Shown here: positions 22,852-32,641 of the stretch, one piece after another
Position numbering within the stretch: the first letter of the stretch is position 1
How the letters are laid out: each line of letters begins with the position of its first letter
DNA from: Chondrilla cf. caribensis
Lineage: Eukaryota > Porifera > Demospongiae > Chondrillida > Chondrillidae
Length of the DNA: 64,000 bases
Assembly (NCBI GenBank): GCA_964020155.1
Contig: OZ026563.1
Span: forward strand, 113,501 to 177,500
Reading direction: 5' to 3'
Made by a program: the position numbers and the translations under genes
Notes under the pieces: model-generated
Database searches by the model: none
Told to the model about the DNA's origin: nothing
What the model saw: only the letters and a program-made list of their open reading frames with translations

Positions 22852-25800
22852 ATTTTAGTGATTTTATATCACATACACAAAACATACAGTACACACTATC
22901 CTCGATGGTCACCTGGGCCTCCCCAGATAGTGTCCACACACCATAACACCAGTACATTCATGCATGTACACCCTCTAGAGGTGCTACAGGGCTGATGGCA
23001 ACCAGCAGTGCAGGTTTTCTTAATAGGCTGCTATGGGCTCCCAAGTGTCCAGGTCAGCACAACACAAACGCTCATGAAAAGTCGCACTCATCACGTGACA
23101 CCCTCTCAAAGTGCACTCACGATCAGCTCATCTCTGGAGGTACCAGGGGTCACACAGTTGGGCTGGCAGGCTCGCACCACATGGAGCATGCCGTTCTTGA
23201 CTTGCTCCGGGGACAGGGACACACACACACAAAGCTCATTCATCACAGATACTGGATCCTTCTCTAAAATCTGGTTGATGTTGACCTTCAGCACATCCTG
23301 TGAGGACGAGGATCAGAAGTAGACAAGAGATTGGGAAAGTCATCCCTGATGGAAGATCATGTAGAGTTAGCGATGGTAGAGTGCTGGTGATGGAGCACTA
23401 GTGATGGTGGAGTGGTAGTGATGGTGGAGTGGTAGTGATGGTGGAGTGCTAGTGATGGTGGAGTGCTAGTGATGGTGGAGTGGTAGTGATGGTGGAGTGC
23501 TAGTGATGGTGGAGTGGTAGTGATGGTGGAGTGCTAGTGATGGTGGAGTGGTAGTGATGGTGGAGTGCTAGTGATGGTGGAGTGCTAGTGATAGTGGAGT
23601 GCTAGTGATAGTGGAGTGCTAGTGATAGTGGAGTGCTAGTGATGGTGGAGTGCTAGTGATGGTGGAGTGGTAGTGATGGTGGAGTGCTAGTGATGGTGGA
23701 GTGCTAGTGATGGTGGAGTGCTAGTGATGGTGGAGTGCTAGTGATGGTGGAGTGCTAGTGATGGTGGAGTGCTAGTGATAGTGGAGTGCTAGTGATGATG
23801 GAGTATCAGTGATGGTGGAGTGCTAGTGATAGTGGAGTGCTAGTGATAGTGGAGTGCTAGTGATAGTGGAGTGCTAGTGATAGTGGAGTGCTAGTGATGG
23901 TGGAGTGCTAGTGATAGTGGAGTACTAGTGATGGTGGAGTGGTAGTGATAGTTGAGTACTAGTGATGGTGGAGTGCTAGTGATAGAGGAGTACTAGTGAT
24001 GGTAGAGTGCTAGTGATGGTGGAGTACTAGTGATGGTGGAGTGCTAGTGATAGTGGAGTACTAGTGATGGTAGAGTGCTAGTGATAGTTGAGTGCTAGTG
24101 ATAGTGGAGTGCTGGAGATGGTGGAGGTACTCTTTAGTTGGTACTAACCTCTAAGAACTGGAGAGCCATGGTGAACTCTGCTGATGTGCAAGTGTAGGAG
24201 AAGTAGGCAAATATGTACTTTATCTGTAGCACTAACAGCTCCTTCGTGCTCTGTGGGGAGGGGGTAAGGGGAGGTGTGAGTGGGAGGTGTGTGAGTGGGA
24301 GGTGTGTGAGTGGTGTGTGAGTGGGAGGTGTGTGAGTGGGAGGTGTGTGAATGGAGGTGTGTGTGGTGTGTGAGTGGGAGGTGTGTGAATGGAGGTGTGT
24401 GTGGTGTGTGAGTGGGAGGTGTGTGAGTGGGAGGTGTGAGTGGGAGGTGTGGGAGTGGAGGTGATGAGTGAGGAGTGGTTGGTTGACGAGGTGTATTGGT
24501 TTACTTAACCTTTCCTGCTGATCGGGCAATGCAGTCCAGACCTGGGGTGGGTGTCTTCACAGAGAGGTAGACCAACCGAGGGTACAAGAACTGCATGGTG
24601 GCCTCCAGCAAATGGGTCACTTCTTTATCAAACGAGAAGAGATCGATAATCTGGGAAAGCAGAGCACACCTGGTGAGGGAACCACATGTACACACACACA
24701 TATACAGTACTTTGATGATGTATTGTGACATTCACTGCACTACAGAACAGAAGCTATCGGTGTCTATAGCAGGCAGACTATGTACAGTACACGTAGTACA
24801 TACTGTACATACGTGCATTACATACAGTACACAGTACATACACTGTATGTAAGCACTGTACCTGGTGTGTGAGTGAACTCTGTTTGGTGGTGTTCAAGAC
24901 CGCTTTTGGATTTGAATGAATCCTCTCAGCCAAGTACTAACAAGTGAAGTGACAGCACAGGATTGCGCAATACATGACTTGTGTTACATCACATTGGAAA
25001 GGATTGTGCAATGAATGACAGCTAAACTCACTTCCGATAATTCGATTCTAATTAGATCAAACAACGTGGTTATCGTGTAGCCATGACAACGTGCTATCTC
25101 CTTGATCTATTCAAATAAAACAAACAATCATAAACATGTCCGAACCAGTACAAATCTTACCCTGACAAGTCCCCTATCAGGTGGACCCGCCCCCATAGTG
25201 TGACGTCTCACAAGAGATGAGGTCCACTGACCTGATGGACCGTTGCTGCTCTAACAGTGCAGGACGGGTCTTCAAGCAACCTGACCATCTCCATGACAAC
25301 CTCGTTCAAAGCACTGTCTTTGGAATGCAGTCCGACTTGCCTGAAACAGCTGACAATACCTTCACGAGCGCTGGAGGAGGGGACACAGGTTGGTGGTGAC
25401 ACAAGGTACCTTCTCCAAACCCTTAAAAATAAGGTCCAAACACCTCCTGGGGAAGTTGTGTATCGGATAATGTCTGCGGTGCTATAGGGTGAAATGTGGT
25501 CATAGCCCCATACAAGGTATCATACATAAAGGATATTATATTTCACTCGTTAGCAGTGGTATTAGTGGTGGTATTAGCAGTGGTATTAGCAGTGGTATCA
25601 GCAGTGGTATTAGCAGTGGTATTAGCAGTGGTATCAGCAGTGGTATCAGCAGTGGTATCAGCAGTGGTATCAGCAGTGGTATCAGCAGTGGTATTAGCAG
25701 TGGTATTAGCAGTGGTATTAGCAGTGGTATTAGCAGTGGTATTAGCAGTGGTATTAGCAGTGGTATTAGCAGTGGTAGTATTTATTTAATTCTATTTTCG

Positions 25801-28800
25801 GTTGGGTAAATGCTTATGTGTCAAAATTGTCCCAGATCAAAATTTCCAGCAATACGTCATCCTACAGGATAGAATGTTGCCGCAGAAGTTTGACCTAGGA
25901 CAATTTTCAGATGGGTTGATATTAGCCATGACACTCCCCTTCACCAGCAGCACCTGATGCAATTGCTCTCCAGGTGAAATTGATAGGCTTCTGTTAGTGC
26001 ATCCATTATGTGACCTTTGACCTCTGAACAGCCACCTTGCAGTAGAAATCTGATGACCTTGCTACAGAGAAGAAAGGATGACAGGTGATACAGACACACA
26101 ACCATTATGACACACCCACTCTCGCTGCCACACCCAACAGCATCCAAAACAGCTCGCGATTGACTCCAGAAGAACTTCAGTATTTCCTTCCTGAAGACCA
26201 GACCACCCTTCCCCAAGCACTTGGTGATCATCTCTGCACTGCTCAACAAGGCTGGGAGGAGAGACACCACACCCAGGAAGATCACCATCAATAGTCAACT
26301 AACTTGCCTGAGGTTGTAAGGGTGGCCGAGGACAACAGCTAGCGTGGACGAGACACACTTACCAATTTTGACTCTGTCATCGGAATGGCTGTGAATCAAG
26401 GAAGTTATCTCCATGACCCACCCACACACCACCTGGTGGAGGTCCGACTGATCCCATGTGGCGTCAGAAGTGGAGAAATGGACCTCAGTGTTACTGTGAA
26501 CAGGAACGTCCCAGTCCTTTGTGGGGGCCAGACGGGATACCCCAGGGGGTGAGACTGAGGCTAATATGGCACCAAGTGTATTACAAAGAGCTTCAGCGGC
26601 ATCACATGACATCTGGGGAAAACCCTCAACAAGGTCACTGTACACATGCAATAAAGAACAACACACAGTCAATAGACACCACCCATCACTGCGAGTCTGT
26701 TTCGATAGACCATACAGCACTCTCAACATTGACAGTAGTCACAGCTAGGACCTACCTGGTCCACCTCGTGAACTGCGAACAGAACACCCCATCCCGGGAG
26801 GAGAGCCACAGTGGGAGGGTCCTAATGGCAGCCACTCTCACCTCCTCACACTCACAGGTGAACTGCAGAGAGCAGACACACTCTAGCCTGAGGAGCTGGA
26901 GTGAGGTACATACTTCACTCACCAGTGCTGCCCTCAGCATCTGGGTACTCTGCAACGAGATGGCATTAGCAGGCAGAGCAGACATGGCCAGAACACTGTC
27001 GATTTTGCACATGTTGAGATCCAGTGAATGCAACTTGAGAAGACCCAACATCTGTGACCTTGTGTTCACTGGAAGCTTACTGCCACTGACGATAGCATCC
27101 CATGGCTTATCCAACAGCTTGATGTGGCCAGACATGATACCAGTGTACATGTGTGCAGACATGGGTGTGTGCACATGCATGGGTGTGTGCGCGTGCATGG
27201 GTGTGTGTGCATGCATGGGTGTGTGCGCATGCATGGGTGTGTGCGCATGCATGGGTGTGTGCACGTGCATGTATAATGCAACATCTACTCACTGAGGGCC
27301 AGCAGAGTAGAAGCAAAGAAGCCAGATAGTCACACACCACAGGAAACACCTGAAGAGATCCTACAAACACACAACAAACTAGACATAGTGACCAGCAGGT
27401 CCAGCACATGCCCCCCTCACCCCAGACGGCTGCTGAGCGGAGGGCCCCTATCGACTGGTACACCTTAGTCAGTATCTGGAGTGAACCAAGACGTTAGGAG
27501 AAACATGCGGCTACAGACCACACATTGCAGCATACCATCTTCACGTGGGGGGTCCCGCCCTTCAAAATGGCAGCCGCAATCACCCACTCCCACACATTGG
27601 CTATGTGACTTAGTTGCTGGAGGGTCCACCACGGCTCTTGTGGGCGGAGGTCACAATGACTAACCATACACAACCTCGCATGGGTTTCCATGACAACACG
27701 AATTCCTTCAAGAAGGCACAACACCTGTACAGTAGCAACCAGGTCATAATAGCCACCATCACCATGTACACACATCACTGCACATACAGTACACTGTAGA
27801 CACAACATCACTGTACATACAGTACACTGTAGACACAACATCATTGTACATACAGTACACTGTAGACACATCACTGTACATACAGTACACTGTACACACA
27901 TCACTGCACATACAGTACACTGTAGACACAACATCACTGTACATACAGTACACTGTAGACACAACATCATTGTACATACAGTACACTGTAGACACATCAC
28001 TGTACATACAGTACACCGTAGACACATCACTGTACATGCAGTACACTGTAGACACAACATCACTGTACATACAGTACACTGTAGACACAACATCACTGTA
28101 CATGCAGTACACTGTAGACACAGTGCACACTTCACATACTTCGTTCCAGTCAACATCCTCAATCAAGTGAAGATCAGAAGATTCCTTCGGTTTCCTGGTG
28201 ACAAGCTTCATTAACTTATTAACCATAGTGTCTAGCAACTGCTTGATCTTGCAGCTGAAGGTCACGCCAACAGAAGGAGGACTCATAATGGACCGCCCCT
28301 TTAACTTCACAGTTTTTGGCTTCTTGGCAGGCTTTGGCTCATCACTAAAGAAAATAGACAGCAATAACAACTGATTTGCAGAGATAGCTACATGCAAACA
28401 AGAGCTGAGAGGGACACATCACAGTAGTGTACCTGTTAGCTGGGGGTGGGGTCTGCTGACCACCCTCCTCCTCTCCTGGTCCAGCGCACTCCCGCATCCT
28501 GCACAGCTGGACCAGGGGTGACACCACCAGCTGGAGAACGACATGGGCGGGGTCAACATATGGGAAATGGGCGTGTGCACATTGGGGGTGTGGTTCACCT
28601 GTAGGGAGTGACTCTTTCCCAGTGTATCAAAGGAAACCCTCCCGAGCTCAACCAGCGAGCTTTCGGAGGCAATGTGTCTGACATAAGCATCAACCAATGT
28701 ACCTACAGTTCTCTGAAAAGCACACCACATTCTGAACCCTATACAGCAGATGGTGAGAGCAGAGGAACCTACCAGTGATTCTGGGTTCATATTCTGGAAT

Positions 28801-29338
28801 CCTCTGGTTGCCAGTGAGCAGCAAAGATAGAGGGACAGTCTTGTCCAGTGGTGGATCTTGACGTGGTCGGAACACATGAAGAACCAGTACAGTAGCTTCA
28901 TCAGTTCTTCCTCCATCACCTTCAGTACCCCTCTGAACAAACGGGACAACAAATGGTTCCCACCAATAGTACATCAAGTCATGGACATTAACTGACTTAT
29001 GGTCTTGAGGTGTGTGTTTGACGCTAAACTCTGCCAGAGCTATTGCATTGGATATGTGTGTATCCACAATGTGAGGCTGGATCACCCAACCACTCGAGAG
29101 GAACTTGTGGAGGGCCTTCACTGCAAACTGAAGGAAATATCACTCCAACATATGTACTATAGCACTGTACAGTACACACAGTATACACAGTACACACAGT
29201 ACATACAGTACACATAGTACGTAAATACAGTACACACAGTATACACAGTACACACAGTACACACAGTATACAGAGTACACACAGTATACAGAGTACACAC
29301 ACATGTACAGAATAGAATATCTCTCCACCTCATCCCAT

Positions 29339-29371
<33 letters not shown>

Positions 29372-31308
29372 CATGTGTACAGCACACAGCCAACCTTCTT
29401 AACAGCTGTCCCCCCATGTCTCATCAACACACCGAGGCACTGAAGCACCTCACCCTCCACAGAACTGGCAAACACATTGATCTTAGTGGACTGCTCCATC
29501 AGAACACACCTGGACAAGGAAGGGCACACACACCTCACTGTCACCCCATAGAACAACACAAGAGTGTAGCCAGTAACTGATACGGGTGCTTGGGGTGACG
29601 TCATGGACGGTATATGCTTATGGTCACTCATTCATTACACACAGGACAGCAGTCCTGAGTGGAGAGCACTCCACTGCATACAGGAACAGGTCCCTCAGTA
29701 CAATAGCAGGAAGATACAGTATCAATTACCATAGAAACGGCACCCTCATATAGTCATTTTAGATGCATAAAATCCTGACCGTTGTATGAAGTTTCCAAGC
29801 ATTTAGCTGGCACAACTTCTTATCATTTCCAGTACCACCGAGTGGTGTACTGGAGGAGTTATGGACACGTGGGTTGACCTTGACATCATGCCCCAACATC
29901 TAAACACAGGTGATGGCACATGTACAGACATTTGATGTCCAGTAGTGAGGTACAGTGGAACCTGTCTGTGAAGACCGCCAGGGGCATGAAATGTGGTCTC
30001 TGTAGACAGGTGGTCTTCACATAGAGGTGTACCAGTGTACTTAAGGTTGTGCATTGGACAGTTTAAGGGTGGTCATGTAGTACAGCTCCCTCTGTATCTA
30101 ACCCGGAGGCACTCACAGTAGAGCTGATGTGAGGTAGGAGCAGTCGAGGACCGAGGTGAGTTCGATGGGTCTGGGGGTGAGGTTGACAGTCTCCTTACAC
30201 CTGGCTCGAGGTGTGTAGTAGAAGTGCTGAAGACCAACCAGGGAAGGCTCATCCTTGAAGAAGTGGACACCATTAGCAGTGATGAAGGCCAAACCTAGGA
30301 ATAGGATGAGAGATCACTGACTGAGGAGCATGGCTTGAAGAAGAGAATGGACTGACTCTTTAATAGCTCAACAGCTTCTCTGACAATGAAAGCAAACAGC
30401 TTCAGATCTTTCTGACTACAAATCTGGAATGAGTGAATGAAATACATGCATAGCAACACCAAGTACTCTCCCAGGAACATGCTCAACACACAGGCAGTGT
30501 TGGACAATCTCACACTATGCAGACATCAGCTGATGGGATGCACTCCAATGACATTGATATAGTCCAACTTGGATAAGGTTGAGACGACACCGTCAAATTC
30601 ACACGATAACAATGTCATATTGAAAAACCTATATCACTCGATGTATAATGGACCACACCCACTGGGATACTCACATGGTAGAGTAGACCACACCCACTGG
30701 GATACTTACATGGTAGAGTAGACCACACCCACTGGGTTACTCACATGGTAGAGTCCAGTTATACACTTCACAGTCAGTGGATGTAGTAAACGACACTTTT
30801 CAGAGCTCAGTATACGTAGCAAATGCAACATTAACCAGAGAAAAAAGGCTGGGAAACAATGGAAGATATCACTTATCACCAAGTATTATCTCAGAAACGT
30901 CCCCACTTACAGTGGGAAGAGTTGGGCGGGTCTATTGGAGACGCATCAAAGAATTTGAGATCTTGATCGAAGGTTTTCAGAAGAATATTGAGAATGGTCT
31001 CACTCTGTGGAGTACCTCTGTCTTTGGACAACTGATTATGGACTGCAGATAGCATGGGTACAGGAATAGGCAGTTAATTGGCGATATCAGTCACAAACTT
31101 GATCGTGAGGCCTACCTTCTTTCAGATCTGATAGGTGGGTGTCCACTAATTCGCCAAATTTCTTTTGAAATTCGTCTTTTGTTTTACTAAATAAAAGAGA
31201 AACTTTTCATCTAAAGTACTTGGTATGTTCAAATGTGAAACTGTACTCTTCTGATGTGCTATGTTGCGGCTTCTTTGATAGAATGGAAACGGTGCTTTCT
31301 TGCGCCAT
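14856..31308 (-). CDS. ATR: ATR checkpoint kinase (PI3K-like Ser/Thr kinase)
   Basis: ATR responds to RPA-coated single-stranded DNA and phosphorylates CHK1. The gene is complete but spread over several dozen small exons across 16.4 kb. The C-terminal exons are unmistakable: [40 protein letters not shown] and [20 protein letters not shown] (about 16.5-16.85 kb), catalytic [18 protein letters not shown] and [10 protein letters not shown] (about 15.74-15.85 kb), [26 protein letters not shown], and the FATC end [16 protein letters not shown] with stop at 14856. FAT-region exons include [17 protein letters not shown] (actually [20 protein letters not shown], about 19.1 kb), [20 protein letters not shown] (about 20 kb) and [13 protein letters not shown] (about 17.6 kb). 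HEAT-repeat exons include [22 protein letters not shown] and [10 protein letters not shown]. The proposed start, ATG 31308 ([16 protein letters not shown]), requires a 33-nt intron to continue into [20 protein letters not shown] and is uncertain. Confidence 0.95.
17268..17511. repeat. (CA)n and (CAA)n microsatellites in ATR introns
   Basis: A CA tract at about 17268-17328 and a CAA tract at about 17469-17511 lie in successive ATR introns, either side of a short ATR exon. Confidence 0.9.
18062..18176. repeat. ~27-bp tandem repeat in ATR intron
   Basis: About four units of CACACCACACACTGTCACGC with ACAG-type linkers. Confidence 0.85.
20040..20178. repeat. ~24-40 bp tandem repeat in ATR intron
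   Basis: Repeated ACCACACACCACATGCCAGG blocks with TGAC linkers occupy the intron that precedes the exon beginning near 20205 on the + strand. Confidence 0.85.
20655..20850. repeat. ~33-bp minisatellite in ATR intron
   Basis: About six units of TAGCCCCGCCCAGTTGACTG followed by TCCCCACCACTCAC. Confidence 0.9.
21318..21400. repeat. ~22-bp tandem repeat in ATR intron
   Basis: Four units of AGCCTCACACTACACACACC with minor changes. Confidence 0.85.
22721..22849. repeat. (TG)n microsatellite with periodic GC
   Basis: About 130 bp of TG dinucleotides interrupted at intervals by GCG, in an ATR intron directly next to an exon boundary. Confidence 0.95.
23345..24125. repeat. 17-bp minisatellite, about 780 bp, in an ATR intron
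   Basis: Roughly 45 head-to-tail units of GATGGTGGAGTGCTAGT, with recurrent variant units (GGTAG instead of GCTAG, GATAGTGG instead of GATGGTGG). The largest non-coding tandem array in the window apart from the one at 44.5 kb. Confidence 0.95.
24258..24465. repeat. GTGTGAGTGGGAG repeat in ATR intron
   Basis: About fifteen units of a 13-bp motif with occasional shorter or AATGG-containing variants. Confidence 0.9.
25553..25776. repeat. 12-bp minisatellite in ATR intron
   Basis: About 18 units of ATTAGCAGTGGT, with ATCAGCAGTGGT variants clustered in the middle. The unit length is a multiple of three, so it stays open in several frames, but it has no coding support. Confidence 0.95.
27155..27268. 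repeat. ATGGGTGTGTGCGCATGC-type 18-bp repeat
   Basis: Six units in an ATR intron. The units contain GCATGC/GCGCATGC palindromes and alternating purine-pyrimidine sequence, so Z-DNA formation is possible. Confidence 0.85.
27768..28120. repeat. ~30-bp minisatellite with internal palindrome in ATR intron
   Basis: About eleven units of CATCACTGTACATACAGTAC followed by ACTGTAGACA(CAA). Each unit can fold on TGTAC...GTACA-type complementarity. Confidence 0.9.
29165..29366. repeat. ACACAGTAT-type repeat and (CA)n tract
   Basis: TACACACAGTA-based repeats from 29165 to about 29300, then a CA tract at 29340-29366, in one ATR intron. Confidence 0.85.
29951..30039. mobile_element. Short inverted-repeat (MITE-like) element in ATR intron
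   Basis: The left arm 29951-29979 (TACAGTGGAACCTGTCTGTG then AAGACCGCC) is roughly the reverse complement of the right arm 30009-30039, with a ~30-bp loop. An 89-bp element made almost wholly of imperfect inverted repeat fits a MITE or foldback relic. No transposase is visible. Confidence 0.5.
30640..30757. repeat. ~35-bp tandem repeat in ATR intron
   Basis: Three to four units of GACCACACCCACTGGGATAC followed by TCACATGGTAGAGTA. Confidence 0.85.
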
Positions 31309-31870
31309 GTTTCCTCGCGCTCACGTGAGCGCATATCCGCGATTCCAGGAACGGTATTTCGGTAGTACCTGATGTTGCGGATATCTGACTAAACCTAAAA
31401 CAGAGGTAATTGGTGTGGCACATCCCATCCCACTAGGTGTGGTGGTGGGGACTCATCCTATTAGAATCAATAATATCATGTTGGCCACCACTAGGTCTGT
31501 ACAACCTCCAGTAGGATGTACATGCATCAGTATTTGAGCTATGATGCATCACATGGACACTAACTTGACCGTGGTGAACAGCAATAAAATTTGACATTTT
31601 GGCTGGTCACCACAAAGCATATAGCACAAACAGTAGGGTGTGTATACGTCGGAATTTGCGTTGATAAGTTGGAGACAGCTCATGGTGACCAGCAACAAAA
31701 TGTGAAATTACCTGACCAGTCACCAAGAGGTCTTTAATATATCCATTAGGATGTACATACAAAAGTACAGGTGTTCTTGTATGTATCATATGGACACTGG
31801 GGAGCTTTTGTGACCGGCTACAAGCACATCTTGTTAGTTACCACTAGGTCTGTACCACCCATTGGCATAT

Positions 31871-32050
31871 CAGTAGGACAGTACACATGTGATGTTTGTA
31901 CAGCACGTGATATTAGGTGATTTCAATGTATTGGACTGAGCCTGTCAGCTACACACTGGGTGTGGTGGTACTGTTTATCAAGAGAGCAAACGGCTCAAAA
32001 CATCAGTGATTGGGCTAGCAAGCCGGTATTCAGTGTGGATGCATACAGGT
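31871..32050 (+). repeat. Upstream block U, copy 1 (tandem-duplication unit)
   Basis: About 180 bp that recurs before unit 2 (34511-34684), unit 3 (37731-37945) and unit 4 (40476-40688), always in the same orientation and at a similar distance before the receptor start. Copies 3 and 4 carry an extra ~35-bp piece (GTGGGGGCATCCCCACAGCA) lacking in 1 and 2. It marks the unit of tandem duplication and may include distal regulatory sequence. Confidence 0.85.
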
Positions 32051-32412
32051 GGTATTCAGCTTCTATATTTACATTAAATAATACATATACATAAAAATAA
32101 TACATAAGAAATTTTGATTTTATCAAGCTTCGGAGTAGGGTTCAGCGAATTGTCTTTCGGGCCTTCGAATTGCATTGGTCAGCCATGATGACGTCCATTT
32201 TGGCAGACATTTTTGTATGACGTCATTGCCCTGGAAAGTTTGCGAATCTTATTTCGATCGCGTCCAACCTTTTTAGTTTTTTTTTTATTTATGGGACCAA
32301 TCTACTATGGTAACAGCGAGGTTCTGCACGTAGTGCACGCCTAGTAATAATAATAGGCCCAATGACTCGTATTTCATGAGTATTGAAACCATAGATAGTA
32401 TCTATGTTGTAA

Positions 32413-32441
32413 CTGACGAAGACCTTCGCGGTCGAAACGTC
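32413..32441 (+). other. Conserved-looking two-stem hairpin motif
   Basis: CTGACGAAGACC TTCGC GGTCGAAACGTC folds as GACC/GGTC enclosed by GACG/CGTC with an AA/GAAA internal loop. Motifs of this shape occur within dispersed repeats of invertebrates and superficially resemble a hammerhead core, but one nucleotide is out of register. It probably marks the end of an old retroelement. Confidence 0.4.
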
Positions 32442-32604
32442 TTACATTTCAACCATTCCAGTCTGTTTCACTGCTACGTAATCGCTCGAGAATTAACCGG
32501 TTTACCCTATAGTTTAGTGGTTTGTGCAATCGAACAACAAAGAAAAAGACTCTGTTCCCGATGAGTGTACCATCCTGCCTTTAATAGGCTACCTCTGTGT
32601 TCAA

Positions 32605-32613
32605 CTTATAAAG
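32605..32613 (+). promoter_or_regulatory. TATA-like box of receptor unit 1
   Basis: CTTATAAAG about 30 nt upstream of the ATG. Units 2-4 have the longer TATTTATAAAG in the same place (34947-34957, 38257-38267, 40981-40991) inside an almost invariant ~130-bp proximal sequence. Unit 1 has lost a few bases here. Confidence 0.5.
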
Positions 32614-32641
32614 TACCTGTACATGTGTGTAGTTATTGTCA

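Larger units (their letters stand above)
31309..32580. other. Intergenic region between ATR and receptor unit 1
   Basis: No gene seen. 31450-31870 is built of diverged copies of a GGTCACCACTAGGTCTGTAC-type interspersed sequence that reappears at 40220-40470. 31871-32050 is the first copy of the block found upstream of units 1-4 (CAGTAGGACAGTACACATGT ... ATTCAGTGTGGATGCATACA). 32100-32400 is AT-rich. 32413-32441 contains a small hairpin motif. Confidence 0.6.

Noticed and set aside
23345..24125. CRISPR-like array
   Set aside because: Repeats are strictly tandem with no unique spacers, and the context is eukaryotic intron DNA.
25489..25809. Frame encoding (SGIS)n inside ATR
   Set aside because: It is on the strand opposite ATR and within an intron 12-bp repeat. 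There is no start or splice context.
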